Shown here: in pieces, positions 9,964 to 19,313 of the stretch
Numbering within the stretch: position 1 is the first letter of the stretch
Layout: every line of letters begins with the position of its first letter
Source of the DNA: Enterobacter pseudoroggenkampii
Lineage (GTDB): Bacteria > Pseudomonadota > Gammaproteobacteria > Enterobacterales > Enterobacteriaceae
Length of the DNA stretch: 64,000 nucleotides
Assembly: GCF_026420145.1 (NCBI RefSeq)
Contig: NZ_JAPMLV010000001.1
Coordinates: 1,426,001 to 1,490,000 of the forward strand
Direction: 5' to 3'
Program-made: the position numbers and the translations under genes
Notes under the pieces: model-generated
Database searches by the model: none
What the model was told of the DNA's origin: nothing
What the model saw: only the letters and a program-made list of their open reading frames with translations

Positions 9964-12345
9964 TTATTTCTTATCGGGTAACGCGTACGCGATAACGTAA
10001 TCACCGCGATCCGGCGACTGGCGGGCGCCACCGGCGTTAATGATGATGTACTGCTTACCGGTTTTCGGCGACACGTAGGTCATCGGGCCGGACTGGCTGC
10101 CAACCGGCAGGCGGTCTTTCCAGATCTCTTTCCCTGTGGCGGTATCAAACGCGCGCAGGTAGAAATCCTGGGTACCGGCAAAGAACAGCAGACCGGACTG
10201 GGTAGAGAGCGACGCGCCCAGGGTCGGCATACCGATTGGGATTGGCATGTGCATGCGAATGCCCAGCGGGCCGGTATCTTCCACCGTGCCGACAGGAACC
10301 TGCCACACCAGCTTGCCGGTTTTCAGGTCAACGGCTGACATGGTGCCAAACGGCGGCTTCTGGCACGGAATGCCCAGCGGTGACAGGAAGCGTTCACGCA
10401 TCGCGCCGAACGGCGTGCCGTCCATTGGAACAATCCCCATCTCGATGCCGCTGGCGTTTTTCGCTACGTTCGCGCGCGGCACCATATAGTTTGCCAGACC
10501 CAGGCGCATATCGTTGACGAACATCAGGCTGTTGTTCGGGTCAACGGAGACGCTGCCCCAGTTCATCCCACCGAGTGAGCCAGGGAACTGCAGGGAACGA
10601 TCGAGACCAGGCGGGGTAAAGACGCCCTGATGACGCATCTCTTTAAACTGAATGCGGCACAGCAGCAGGTCAACAGGCGTCGCGCCCCACATGTCGGATT
10701 CGGTCAGCGTCTGGTTGCCAATCATCGGCATGCCAACGGAATACGGCTGGGTTGGGGAGTAGCGTTCACCCTCAACGTTACCCGCCGGAACGGGGCGTTC
10801 TTCCACCTTCGCCACCGGCTTACCGGTTTCGCGGTTAAGCATGAAGATCATGCCCTGCTTGCTGGTCTGCACCAGCACAGGCGTGGTGCCGCCTTTACCG
10901 TCTGGCAGATCGTACAGCAGCGGCTGGGAAGGCAGGTCGAAGTCCCAGAGATCGTGGTGGGTGGTCTGGAAATGCCAGCGGACCTGGCCGGTGGCCGCGT
11001 CGACGGCGACGATGGAGGAGCTGTACTTATCGTCCAGCGCGGTACGCTCACCCGCCCAGAAATCCGGGGTGGCGTTGCCGGTTGGCAAATAAATCAGATT
11101 GAGTTTTGCATCATAAGACATGGCTGACCAGACGTTCGGCGTGCCGCGGGTGTAGGTCTGGCCTTCCGGCGGCAGGCCGGTCAGGTTCGGATTACCCGGA
11201 TCCCACGCCCAGGCCAGCTTACCGGTGTGGACGTCGTAGGCGCGCACCACGCCCGGCGGTTCTCCGGTAGAGTAGTTATCCGCGACGCGACCGCCGACCA
11301 CAACAACGTTCCCGGCAACCAGCGGCGTGGAGGTCTGCTGATAATACCCGGGCTTGATCTCGCCCATGCCGACGCTCAGATCCACGGTGCCATGGTCGCC
11401 AAAGTCTTCGCAGACCTTGCCGTTATCCGCATTGATGGCAATCAGACGGGCATCGGTGGTGGGCAGGAACAGGCGACGAGGGCATGCCGCTGGTGATGTC
11501 CCTGTCTGTGACGCTGTCACGTTTGCATGATCTTCAAAGTAGCCCAGACCGCGGCAGCGCTGCCAGTTCGGTGCGGTGGCTTTGGAATCATAACGCCATT
11601 TTTCTTTACCGGAATCCACGTCCAGCGCCAGCACTTTGCTGTATGGGGTACAGACATACAGCGTGTCGCCAATCTGCAGAGGCGTGTTCTGATCCTCCGC
11701 GCCCGAGCCGTTGCTCTGCGGAATATCGCCGGTATGCGCAACCCACGCGACCTTCAGCGAGCTGACGTTTTGCTTGTTAATCTGGTCCAGCGCGGCGAAA
11801 CGGTCGCCGTGGGTTGTGTTGCCCCAGTGTTCCCAGTTCTTTTGCTGCTCGCCGGGTGCGACGGGTTTCACCGGCACGGGTTCGTTCGCTGCCACGAGGG
11901 TTTGCGGCTTAAACATCCAGCCCAGGCTGACCAGCATGGCCAGCGCGAGCACGGCCGCGACGCCAAAAGCGGGTGCCTTGTTCGCGGCGCTGCGGTTCGC
12001 AGCACGCAGGAAAGGCCAGACGATGGCGCAGAGGAAGGCCAGAACGGCAAAGGTAAACAGGCGAGAGAACAGCGGCCAGAAATCCCAGCCCGCATCGCTT
12101 ACCGCCCAGAACAGCGAGGCAATAAATGCGATGCTGTAAAGCACGATCCCGCTGGCGCGGTTGAGGAAAATCAGGATCGCGGCAATCACCATCACCACGC
12201 CCATGATCAGGAAGTATCCACTTCCGCCTACGGTGGCGAGCTTAAAGCCCAACCCGCCGACCGCCAGACCGATGAGCATCATCAGTCCGGCAAGAAGCCA
12301 CTGCAGAATACGAGGTATCCCACGCGGCGCGCTGCCAAATGCCAT
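9964..12345 (-). CDS. gcd: PQQ-dependent membrane glucose dehydrogenase
   Basis: A 793-residue quinoprotein that oxidises glucose to gluconolactone in the periplasm and passes electrons to ubiquinone. The N-terminal 140 residues carry five membrane helices. The rest is the eight-bladed PQQ propeller, with repeated tryptophan-docking motifs (WEHWGNTTHGDRFAALDQI, TGQVRWHFQTTHHDLWDFD) and a C-terminal GAGGARQSPDRGDYVIAYAL. Length matches E. coli Gcd (796). The start at 12345 has AAAGGAG upstream; an extension to 12462 would add 39 non-conserved residues. No pqq genes are visible in the window, so cofactor synthesis or uptake must be provided elsewhere. Confidence 0.95.
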   Translation of the reverse strand: MAFGSAPRGIPRILQWLLAGLMMLIGLAVGGLGFKLATVGGSGYFLIMGVVMVIAAILIFLNRASGIVLYSIAFIASLFWAVSDAGWDFWPLFSRLFTFAVLAFLCAIVWPFLRAANRSAANKAPAFGVAAVLALAMLVSLGWMFKPQTLVAANEPVPVKPVAPGEQQKNWEHWGNTTHGDRFAALDQINKQNVSSLKVAWVAHTGDIPQSNGSGAEDQNTPLQIGDTLYVCTPYSKVLALDVDSGKEKWRYDSKATAPNWQRCRGLGYFEDHANVTASQTGTSPAACPRRLFLPTTDARLIAINADNGKVCEDFGDHGTVDLSVGMGEIKPGYYQQTSTPLVAGNVVVVGGRVADNYSTGEPPGVVRAYDVHTGKLAWAWDPGNPNLTGLPPEGQTYTRGTPNVWSAMSYDAKLNLIYLPTGNATPDFWAGERTALDDKYSSSIVAVDAATGQVRWHFQTTHHDLWDFDLPSQPLLYDLPDGKGGTTPVLVQTSKQGMIFMLNRETGKPVAKVEERPVPAGNVEGERYSPTQPYSVGMPMIGNQTLTESDMWGATPVDLLLCRIQFKEMRHQGVFTPPGLDRSLQFPGSLGGMNWGSVSVDPNNSLMFVNDMRLGLANYMVPRANVAKNASGIEMGIVPMDGTPFGAMRERFLSPLGIPCQKPPFGTMSAVDLKTGKLVWQVPVGTVEDTGPLGIRMHMPIPIGMPTLGASLSTQSGLLFFAGTQDFYLRAFDTATGKEIWKDRLPVGSQSGPMTYVSPKTGKQYIIINAGGARQSPDRGDYVIAYALPDKK

Positions 12346-12557
12346 GTCTTTCTCCTTTCGATCCCCCCGCAGCGTCGGGTATGTACCAGTTGGGTAATAA
12401 TTGCGGGAAGAATAATGATTAATACGAGTGAATTCGGTTTTATAAAATGATTTGCGAACCATTTGGTGAATTCGCCGTTATGATAAAACTGTTAAATTGT
12501 TTTACGCAATTGTTAATGAATTATTCCGCATTAATTGATTAACGCACGGGCTAGTCT

Positions 12558-12578
12558 CCTCTCCCATAAGGGGAGAGG
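12558..12578. repeat. CCTCTCCC/GGGAGAGG stem-loop repeat
   Basis: CCTCTCCC-ATAA-GGGGAGAGG hairpin followed by GTTAGGGTGAGGGG, a sequence form I recognise as a dispersed intergenic repeat in enterobacteria. It lies just beyond the 3' end of the LysR gene at 12604 and may double as an mRNA 3'-end structure. Confidence 0.55.
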
Positions 12579-12603
12579 GTTAGGGTGAGGGGTAAAAAAG
12601 GTG

Positions 12604-13527
12604 TTATACCGGCATTGATTTACGGATAGCGCTCAGCAGCGTCTGTGCGCCCGTGGAAAGGGGGGTATCCACCCTGGTCAAAATGCCGATGGGTTCGCCG
12701 GCTCCAGGGGAGGTAATCGGCAGGGCGATCAGCGTTCCCTGGCGTAAATCATCTTTTACCGCGCCGGAGGGGACGAACCAGACGTAGTCATAATCCAGGG
12801 TGAGCTGGCGTGAAAGCGAGGCCGACAGCGTTTCGATACACCCTGAAGGGAGCGTACATCCCTGCATCTGCAGCAAGGATTCGGCGGTCTGGCGGGGGAC
12901 GGTCCCTTTCGGGCACACCACTACCGGCCACTCCATAACGCGGCTTAGCGTCACCGTGTCCTGCAGCAGGGGATGATTGGGACGAACCACCAGCTTCAGG
13001 GACTCCAGGAACAGCAGTTCGTAATTGAGACCGCCCATCAGTTCAGGGTCGGACATGCGACCGATTCCGATATCCAGCTCGCCCGATTTCAGCCCCGCGA
13101 GCAGCATGGTGTTATTCATGGTGGCTACCTGAATTGTGGTATGCCGCTGCTGCTTGTGGAACTGGCCGATAACCGGCGGAAGAATACCCAGCGCTGCGGT
13201 AGGCAAGGCGCCCACGCGTACCACCTCACTGGATTGCGCTTCTTTTCGATGCAGGGACTGGCCCGCGGTATTGAGCGCATCCAGCACTTTTACGGCGTGC
13301 GTAAGGAACTGTTCGCCCACGATGGTAAGCTGTGCGCCCAGCCGCCCGCGGTCAAAAAGACGGGCACCGGTCAGCTGTTCCAGCTCGTTGAGGGTTTTCG
13401 AGAGCGCAGGCTGGCTCAGGTTAAGAGTTTCAGCCGCACGCCCCAGCGTTCCCTGTTGAGCGACGGCCACAAATGTATGCAAATGGCGCAAGCGTATGCG
13501 CTGACTGAACAGACCATTTTTTTCCAT
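12604..13527 (-). CDS. LysR-family regulator, PcaQ-like
   Basis: A 307-residue LysR protein: HTH at about residues 13-70 (GTLGRAAETLNLSQPALSKTLNELEQ), effector domain about 100-300. The RIRLRHLHTFVAVAQQGTLGRAAETL start and the DIGIGRMSDPELMGGLNYELLF segment resemble PcaQ/GalR-type LysR regulators of aromatic-acid genes. No pca genes lie beside it: upstream is an SDR gene and downstream is gcd. The start codon has a poor ribosome site, so the N-terminus is likely but not certain. Its target is unknown; pcaQ is not used as a symbol because the context does not support it. Confidence 0.75.
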   Translation of the reverse strand: MEKNGLFSQRIRLRHLHTFVAVAQQGTLGRAAETLNLSQPALSKTLNELEQLTGARLFDRGRLGAQLTIVGEQFLTHAVKVLDALNTAGQSLHRKEAQSSEVVRVGALPTAALGILPPVIGQFHKQQRHTTIQVATMNNTMLLAGLKSGELDIGIGRMSDPELMGGLNYELLFLESLKLVVRPNHPLLQDTVTLSRVMEWPVVVCPKGTVPRQTAESLLQMQGCTLPSGCIETLSASLSRQLTLDYDYVWFVPSGAVKDDLRQGTLIALPITSPGAGEPIGILTRVDTPLSTGAQTLLSAIRKSMPV

Positions 13528-13708
13528 AGGCGATGTTAAAAACAGAGCGATGCGGGTGACAAGTTAAGTTGTTTAATTTTGATAACCTGATAGCAAAATA
13601 TTTTTAACATTTGATCTGTTTGAGTTACAACATGTTTTTCGGCAGGGGAATAAGAGCGAACGTCCTTGTTCATTTATTGCTCATTACTGAGGGGAAAGGG
13701 TTAAGCGG

Positions 13709-14593
13709 TTAGATCACGCCGTCACCGCCGTCAGAACACCACACCTGGCCGGACGTAAATGAACATTCATCCGAGGCCAGCGTAACGTACAGCGGGGCAA
13801 TCTCGACGGGCTGACCTGGACGCCCCAGCGGTGTATCTCCGCCAAACTCCTTCACTTTTTCCATCGGCTGCCCGCCGCTGGACTGCAGTACCGTCCAGTA
13901 AGGCCCAGGGGCAACCGCGTTGACGCGAATGCCTTTTGGACCCAGCTGTTTGGCTAAGGATTTGGTAAATACCGCCAGACAGGCTTTCGTCTGGGCGTAG
14001 TCCAGCAAAACGGGGCTGGGCTTCACCGCCTGAACGGAGGAGGTATTAATGATAACGGAGGAGGCTTTCAGGTGGCGCAGGGCCGCTTTGGTGATCCAGA
14101 AAGGGGCATAGACGTTGGTTTTAAACGTCGCGTCAAAATCCTCGGTGGTCAGGTCTTCAAGCGATTCACGGAACTGCTGACGCCCCGCGTTATTGACCAG
14201 AATGTCCAGCCCGCCCAGTTTCGACACGGCTTCTTCGACCAGATTCTGACAGAAGGTTTCGTCCCGGACATCCCCAGGCAGCGCGACGGCCTTGCGACCT
14301 TCCGCTTCGATCAGGTCGATGACCTCAGAGGCATCTTTTTCTTCTTCAGGCAGATAGTTGATGGCAACGTCAGCGCCTTCACGGGCATAGGCGATAGCCA
14401 CCGCGCGACCAATACCGGAGTCTCCGCCGGTAATCAGCGCTTTTTTGCCGGCAAGGCGGCCATGTCCTTTATAGCTTTTTTCCCCGTGGTCGGGGACAGG
14501 CTGCATTTCGGATGCCAGTCCCGGCGGCGTTTGCGGCTGTTCCGGGAACGGGGGCTGCGGGTAAGCGTTCGTACGTTGTTTGGTATCACTCAT
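13709..14593 (-). CDS. SDR oxidoreductase of the YghA type
   Basis: A 294-residue short-chain dehydrogenase. After a proline-rich 40-residue N-terminal extension comes the Rossmann glycine motif GGDSGIGRA, then the LVNNAG segment (VNNAGRQQF), the catalytic Ser in INTSSVQA, and YxxxK as YAQTK. The N-terminal extension, the KALITGGDSGIGRAVAIAYAREGADVAI block and a PGPYWT loop match YghA-like, NADP-preferring aldehyde reductases. An AAGGAG site is seven bases upstream. It appears monocistronic. The substrate is probably a small aldehyde or ketone, inferred from the family. Confidence 0.85.
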   Translation of the reverse strand: MSDTKQRTNAYPQPPFPEQPQTPPGLASEMQPVPDHGEKSYKGHGRLAGKKALITGGDSGIGRAVAIAYAREGADVAINYLPEEEKDASEVIDLIEAEGRKAVALPGDVRDETFCQNLVEEAVSKLGGLDILVNNAGRQQFRESLEDLTTEDFDATFKTNVYAPFWITKAALRHLKASSVIINTSSVQAVKPSPVLLDYAQTKACLAVFTKSLAKQLGPKGIRVNAVAPGPYWTVLQSSGGQPMEKVKEFGGDTPLGRPGQPVEIAPLYVTLASDECSFTSGQVWCSDGGDGVI

Positions 14594-14657
14594 AGCTGAC
14601 TCCTTAAGCCAAGGGGTGAGATTTGATGGATAACTGCAGCGTTAACGCTTCGCTGAA

Positions 14658-15047
14658 TTATTTTTGCAAACGATCAACACGGACGACGGCAGGAGATGAT
14701 TTTTTATCAAGCGAACCGTTGATACTGATCATCTGGTCGGGTTTTACCGTTCTGCCGTCGAAAACTGCCTGGGGAATAATAACGTCGATTTTTCCGGTTT
14801 TATCCTGAAATACAAACTTATCGCCGCTACCATCAATAAGATTACCGCGTAATGAAATTGTCGCACCGTCGTGCATTTGTTTTGCCTGATCGATGGTCAT
14901 AATACGCGCATCGTCGGTTCCGCGATATCCGCTATCAAGCGCGTGCGGTGGCGGCGGGGCTTCACCTTTTTGTAACCCGCCGTTATTATCAGCCCATGCG
15001 GTTGGAACCAGAAATATCAATAAAGCGGAAATAAGTGATAATTTCAT
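14658..15047 (-). CDS. YgiW/YdeI-family periplasmic OB-fold protein
   Basis: A 129-residue protein with a Sec signal ([19 protein letters not shown], cleaved after AWA) and a bacterial OB-fold (BOF) domain carrying [13 protein letters not shown] and [15 protein letters not shown]. YgiW and YdeI in Salmonella and E. coli are periplasmic proteins tied to tolerance of hydrogen peroxide, cadmium, acid and antimicrobial peptides. It is divergent from the first stress-island operon, with about 130 bases between the starts. An AAGGA site precedes the ATG. The specific paralogue cannot be named. Confidence 0.85.
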   Translation of the reverse strand: MKLSLISALLIFLVPTAWADNNGGLQKGEAPPPPHALDSGYRGTDDARIMTIDQAKQMHDGATISLRGNLIDGSGDKFVFQDKTGKIDVIIPQAVFDGRTVKPDQMISINGSLDKKSSPAVVRVDRLQK

Positions 15048-15179
15048 CCGATATCCTTCATTTTGGGTGTCTTGACTTATTAAGTATTGTTGCTATTCCT
15101 TTATGTGGCAAATGTGATAAGTCCTAAAAACATTCGCGTGAAAAATCAAACTTATCGGATAATAAGCGAAACGGTGACG

Positions 15180-15689
15180 ATGACCATGAGGCGTGAAAAT
15201 GAAAAGTTACCCGGGATAGATGAGCGTTATCGTTTGCTGGCGTTTGAATACGCGTTTCGTCAGGTCGGTTTTATTGTTCTGTTGGCTATTATCGTCGCGG
15301 CGATTGCCGGTCTGTTTTCCAGCGGAATGGTCAGCGACACGGTCAAAATGAATTCCGCTAAATCACTGACCATAAACTATGAACGCTTTGGACGGCGGGA
15401 GACAGAGACGCGAATGGAGCTGGCGTTCCCGGTGCAGACAGAGGGAAAGTATGTCCTCAGCATGACCAGCGAGAGCAGCGAGGTTTACGAGCCTGGCAGC
15501 GTCTGGCCGCAGCCTGACAGCATGTTCAGCCGAGGGAAGACCCTCTATTTTGTCTATAACAATCTGAAAAAGTCAGACAGCTTCACTGTGTTACTCTTCA
15601 CGACACCTTCCAGAGCCGGTAAATGGAACACAGTCATCCGCGTCAACAGCGAGCCGGAGATTAACATCTGGCAATTCATTTACCCGTAG
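15180..15689 (+). CDS. Unknown single-span membrane protein, first gene of stress operon
   Basis: Predicted 169 residues. A cytoplasmic N-terminus of about 30 residues leads to one strong membrane helix (FIVLLAIIVAAIAGLFSSG), then an extracytoplasmic beta-rich domain of about 115 residues. I do not recognise a family. The same frame opens at 15087 and the candidate ATGs at 15180 and 15186 all have weak ribosome sites, so the start is uncertain. It is followed by DUF421, CinA and SDR genes with gaps of 9-17 bases. A role as an anchored partner of DUF421, which also sits in the membrane, is plausible but inferred. Confidence 0.6.
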   Translation: MTMRRENEKLPGIDERYRLLAFEYAFRQVGFIVLLAIIVAAIAGLFSSGMVSDTVKMNSAKSLTINYERFGRRETETRMELAFPVQTEGKYVLSMTSESSEVYEPGSVWPQPDSMFSRGKTLYFVYNNLKKSDSFTVLLFTTPSRAGKWNTVIRVNSEPEINIWQFIYP

Positions 15690-15698
15690 GAGGCTGAT

Positions 15699-16145
15699 AT
15701 GGATATGGTCTTTCGCGCGCTGGCGATTTATCTGTTCCTCATGGTGGTATTTAAAGTGGCCGGACGTCGCGCGCTGTTGCAGATGACCAGCTTTGATCTC
15801 ATTCTGCTCCTGATAATTAGTGAAGCTACTCAGCAGGCGCTTCTCGGACAAGATTTCTCCGTCACCGGCGCGATGATTACCATTACCACGCTGGTGGTGG
15901 TAGATATTATATTCGGACTGATGAAGAAATATTTTTCCCCGGTTGAGAATATTCTGGATGGCACTCCCGTGATTCTGGTTGAGAAAGGCGTGCCGTTAGC
16001 CGACAAACTGAAAAAAGTGGATGTCTCCTGCGATGATATTCTGGTGTCAGCCCGGCAAAATAATGGCATTACAGAAATAAGTGATATTAAATATGCCATA
16101 CTTGAACGCAATGGACATATTTCGATCATTCCTTTCGAGAAATAA
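15699..16145 (+). CDS. DUF421 (YetF-like) membrane protein
   Basis: A 148-residue protein with two to three N-terminal membrane helices (about residues 5-22, 33-50 and 55-74) and a soluble C-terminal DUF421/YetF domain containing LDGTPVILVEKGVP and VSARQNNGITEISDIKYAILERNG. Family members are found in spores and stress loci; their activity is unknown. A strong GTAGGAGG site precedes it, nine bases after the previous gene. Its C-terminal domain should face the cytoplasm. Cotranscription with the CinA-like gene is expected. Confidence 0.85.
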   Translation: MDMVFRALAIYLFLMVVFKVAGRRALLQMTSFDLILLLIISEATQQALLGQDFSVTGAMITITTLVVVDIIFGLMKKYFSPVENILDGTPVILVEKGVPLADKLKKVDVSCDDILVSARQNNGITEISDIKYAILERNGHISIIPFEK

Positions 16146-16156
16146 GAGGCGGAAAG

Positions 16157-16675
16157 ATGAGCAATCTTTTTCACGACAACAATTATACCGTGGGTGAACT
16201 AACAAAAAAGCTGGCAAGCAAATTAACCGATCTCGGACTTCGCTTAACCACAGCGGAATCCTGCACGGGCGGCAAGCTCTCGGTGGCGCTTTGCGCAGAG
16301 GAAAACACCGCCGAATTTTATGACGTCGGCCTGGTCGTGTTCAGCGATGAAGCCAAGACGCGGATCCTCGGCGTGCGCCCTGAAACGCTCGCGCGCTATA
16401 CCGCCGTCAGTGAACAGACGGTGACCGAGATGGCTGCCAGTATTCGCGACATCGCCCAGGCGGATATCAGCATCGCCATCAGCGGCTACGCAGGCCCGGA
16501 AGGGGGCGACGACGGCACGGCGGCGGGGACGGTCTGTTTTGCGTGGAACATCCGCGGCGAGACGAAGACTCGCACCGTGCTTTTCTCCGGTGACTGTCAG
16601 GACGTGGTGGAAAAAGCGGTGCATTTCTCGCTGGCCGAGCTGCTGGCAGCATTGTCGGACGGGCATAACGGTTGA
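16157..16675 (+). CDS. CinA-family nicotinamide-nucleotide amidohydrolase (PncC-like)
   Basis: A 172-residue stand-alone CinA C-terminal domain. It has the family signature TTAESCTGGKLSVALC near residue 33, then GLVVFSDEAKTRILGV, VSEQTVTEMA, and AISGYAGPEGGDDGTAAGTV. PncC deamidates nicotinamide mononucleotide to nicotinate mononucleotide in NAD salvage. E. coli has the housekeeping enzyme (PncC/YgaD) plus the inactive paralogue YdeJ; this copy lies in a stress operon and is probably an additional paralogue. The ESCTGG motif is intact, suggesting activity. Third gene of the operon. Confidence 0.85.
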   Translation: MSNLFHDNNYTVGELTKKLASKLTDLGLRLTTAESCTGGKLSVALCAEENTAEFYDVGLVVFSDEAKTRILGVRPETLARYTAVSEQTVTEMAASIRDIAQADISIAISGYAGPEGGDDGTAAGTVCFAWNIRGETKTRTVLFSGDCQDVVEKAVHFSLAELLAALSDGHNG

Positions 16676-16692
16676 TTTCACGTGGAGGTTCT

Positions 16693-17679
16693 ATGGCGGT
16701 CATAGTGATTACCGGTGGGACGGCGGGTGTAGGAAAAGCCACGGCGCTGCACTTTGCAAAGGCAGGTTACGATGTCGGGCTCATCGCCCGCGATGAGGCA
16801 AGCCTGCACTCCACCCAGGAAGAGTTGCGCCGCTTCGGCGTGAATGCGCACGCCGTGCAGGCTGACGTCGCCGACAGTCAGGCGATGGTGGATGCGGCTA
16901 ACGAAATTGAGTATCGCCTCGGCGCAATTGATGTCTGGGTGAACAACGCCATGGGGGCCGTGCTGGCACCGTTTCGCACCCTTACGCCGGACGAGTTTCG
17001 TCGCGTGACTGAGGTGACGTACCTCGGCTACGTGAACGGCACCCGCGCCGCTCTCGAACTGATGATTCCGCGCGACAGGGGCGTGATTATCCAGGTGGGG
17101 TCCGCGCTGGCCTACCGTTCCATTCCATTGCAGTCAGCCTATTGTGGTGCCAAAGCGGCGATCCGCGGGTTTACCGATGCGGTGCGTACGGAACTGATGC
17201 ATGAGAACAGCCGGGTTCAGCTTTCGATGGTGCAGATGCCTGGGCTCAATACTCCGCAGTTCGAATGGGCGAGGAACAAGTTCGCCTGGGCGATGCGGCC
17301 GGTGCCGCCGGTCTTTGAGCCTGAGGTGGCCGCCAGCGCTATCTTCAGGGTGGCGCAAAAACCGGTTCGCGAGCTGTGGGTAGGCAGCAGCACCATTCAG
17401 TCGATTGTCGGGCAGTTTCTCTTCCCGGGTTTTCTGGACCGGCTGATGGTCAGGAAAGCCTGGGAAGGCCAGATGACCGACGACCTCAATGCGCCGGATC
17501 GCCGGGACTACCTCGACCAGCCGGTTAACGATCTGCATAAAATCCATGGCCGCTTTACCGACGAGGCGAAAACCCGCGCGCCGTCCGTTACCTCCGGCAT
17601 GCCGGGTAAAGTGGCGCTGGGCGCCCTCGCGGTGGCAGGGATAGTGCTGACGCGTCTGATAACCCGCCGGAAACCGTAA
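16693..17679 (+). CDS. SDR oxidoreductase with C-terminal membrane tail
   Basis: A 328-residue short-chain dehydrogenase: cofactor motif TGGTAGVGKA near the N-terminus, WVNNAMGAV, catalytic Ser in IQVGSAL and YxxxK as YCGAK. The last 25 residues form a hydrophobic segment followed by RRKP (GALAVAGIVLTRLITRRKP), so the enzyme is probably tail-anchored to the inner membrane, unlike ordinary soluble SDRs. A GGAGG site fixes the start at 16693. It is the last gene of the operon, and its stop directly abuts the stop of the opposing glycosidase gene. Substrate unknown. Confidence 0.83.
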   Translation: MAVIVITGGTAGVGKATALHFAKAGYDVGLIARDEASLHSTQEELRRFGVNAHAVQADVADSQAMVDAANEIEYRLGAIDVWVNNAMGAVLAPFRTLTPDEFRRVTEVTYLGYVNGTRAALELMIPRDRGVIIQVGSALAYRSIPLQSAYCGAKAAIRGFTDAVRTELMHENSRVQLSMVQMPGLNTPQFEWARNKFAWAMRPVPPVFEPEVAASAIFRVAQKPVRELWVGSSTIQSIVGQFLFPGFLDRLMVRKAWEGQMTDDLNAPDRRDYLDQPVNDLHKIHGRFTDEAKTRAPSVTSGMPGKVALGALAVAGIVLTRLITRRKP

Positions 17680-19305
17680 TCAGCGCAGCGCGCTACGGTG
17701 CGTCCAGAACCAGCGATAGCCGTAGCCGCCAAGGCTGAGCTCAACGGTTTTGCCGCAAATCAGCGCGTCATCGTAGCGCTTGTCCTCGAGACAGGAGGTC
17801 CAGGTGGCGTTGCGGATCCCTTTTGCCGTGAACTGCACCGGCTGGTCGCTAAAGTTGACGAAGGTCAGGATGCTGCGCTCGTCGGTCTCGTAATAGATCC
17901 CCAGCACTGCGTCATTATCGATTGTGATAAGTCGAAAAGGCGCAACGGCAATTTCGGGGAACTCCGAGCGGGTATTGGCAATATCGATTATCCGGTGCAG
18001 GAGCGAGTTGTGGTGAAGCAGCGAATCGGCGACGTTGACTTTCTGATAGCGGTAAGGGCCATGGTCGATAATCGGGGCGATAAATTTTTCAGGGTCGGCC
18101 GCGGAGAAACCGCCCCCTTGTGACCCCGCCCACTGCATCGGGGTGCGAACGGCGTAGCGCTCCTCCAGCTCCAGGTCGTCACCCATACCTATCTCGTCGC
18201 CGTAGCGCATCACCGGGACACCCGGCAGGGAAAACAGCACCGCGTGACAGAACGCCAGCCGCTTCCGATCGCCATTAAGCATCGGCGCCAGGCGGCGGCG
18301 GATCCCGCGCTGATAGACGTTCATCTCCTCATCAGGGGCGAAGGTATCGAGTACAAACTGTTTGTCTTTCTGGCTGATGCCTTCCAGATCCAGTTCGTCG
18401 TGATTGCGCAGCCAGTTGGCAAAACAGCAGGCGTCAGGCGGGACGATCATCTTCTTCACCGCGTTGCGCAGCGGGCGGGCGCTTTTGCGGGCCAGGCTGA
18501 CGTAGAAATACTTGTTGAGCCAGAAATTCAGCACCAGATTCAGGCGGTCATTATTGCCAAAGTAGTCCTGATAGGCCTCTACCTCGACGTCCACCTCACC
18601 CAGCAGGATTGCGTCCGGATTCCGCTGTTCGATAAGACGGCGCATATGCTCGAGGATCCACAGGCCCTTTTTTTCATCACCGTTTCCCGCCTGCGTGGTC
18701 AGGTGGGAGGCGGCATCGAGACGAAATCCCGACACGCCCAGCTTGAGCCAGAAGAGGATGATATTCTCAATCTCTTTCAGCACCGCGGGCGAGGTGAGGT
18801 TCAGATCCGGCTCGTGGCGATAAAACATGTGCCGGTAGTATTGTCCCGCCTCGTCGTCCCAGCTCCAGATGCTCTTCTCCACGCCGGGGAACATGGGGGG
18901 CGTATCGTCCTCGTCGTTATCCGACCAGAGGTAATAATCACGATAGGGTGACGCCGGGTTGCGGCGCGCCTGCTGGAACCAGGGATGTGCGTCCGACGTG
19001 TGCTGGATCAGCAGCTCGATAATGACCTGCATGCCCAGCTCGCGGGCCTGTTCGATAAAGGCGATGATATCGGCCAGCTTTCCGAAGCGGGGGTCCACCT
19101 GAAGATGGTCGCTGACGTCATAGCCTTCATCGAGAAAAGGGGTCAGGTAAAACGGGGTGATCCAGATGACCGTCGCCCCCATCCGGCGAATGTAGCGCAG
19201 CTTGGCCGCGATCCCGGCGATGTCCCCGCAGCCATCGCCGTTCAAATCATAAAATAGCGCGGTATCAATCTGATAAATAATGGCTCGTGTATGCCAGTCC
19301 GTCAT
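17680..19305 (-). CDS. GH13 glycosidase, trehalose-synthase-like
   Basis: A 541-residue alpha-amylase-superfamily enzyme. The three catalytic residues are visible: the nucleophile Asp in GFRLDAASHL, the acid/base Glu in ILLGEVDVE, and the transition-state Asp in NHDELD. The opening (AIIYQIDTALFYDLNGDGCGDIAGI) and the overall order resemble GH13_16 trehalose synthases, which interconvert maltose and trehalose, but the fused maltokinase domain of many TreS proteins is absent. It starts eight bases after cydB. Trehalose or glycogen metabolism in stationary phase would fit the neighbours; the exact reaction is inferred. Confidence 0.82.
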   Translation of the reverse strand: MTDWHTRAIIYQIDTALFYDLNGDGCGDIAGIAAKLRYIRRMGATVIWITPFYLTPFLDEGYDVSDHLQVDPRFGKLADIIAFIEQARELGMQVIIELLIQHTSDAHPWFQQARRNPASPYRDYYLWSDNDEDDTPPMFPGVEKSIWSWDDEAGQYYRHMFYRHEPDLNLTSPAVLKEIENIILFWLKLGVSGFRLDAASHLTTQAGNGDEKKGLWILEHMRRLIEQRNPDAILLGEVDVEVEAYQDYFGNNDRLNLVLNFWLNKYFYVSLARKSARPLRNAVKKMIVPPDACCFANWLRNHDELDLEGISQKDKQFVLDTFAPDEEMNVYQRGIRRRLAPMLNGDRKRLAFCHAVLFSLPGVPVMRYGDEIGMGDDLELEERYAVRTPMQWAGSQGGGFSAADPEKFIAPIIDHGPYRYQKVNVADSLLHHNSLLHRIIDIANTRSEFPEIAVAPFRLITIDNDAVLGIYYETDERSILTFVNFSDQPVQFTAKGIRNATWTSCLEDKRYDDALICGKTVELSLGGYGYRWFWTHRSALR

Positions 19306-19313
19306 AGCGTTCC

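Noticed and set aside
11527..12450. 307-codon plus-strand ORF opposite gcd
   Set aside because: Antisense shadow of a long GC-rich conserved gene; the translation has no domain features and no ribosome site.
18244..18951. 235-codon plus-strand ORF opposite the GH13 gene
   Set aside because: Antisense to a gene with all three catalytic motifs; no support for a second product.
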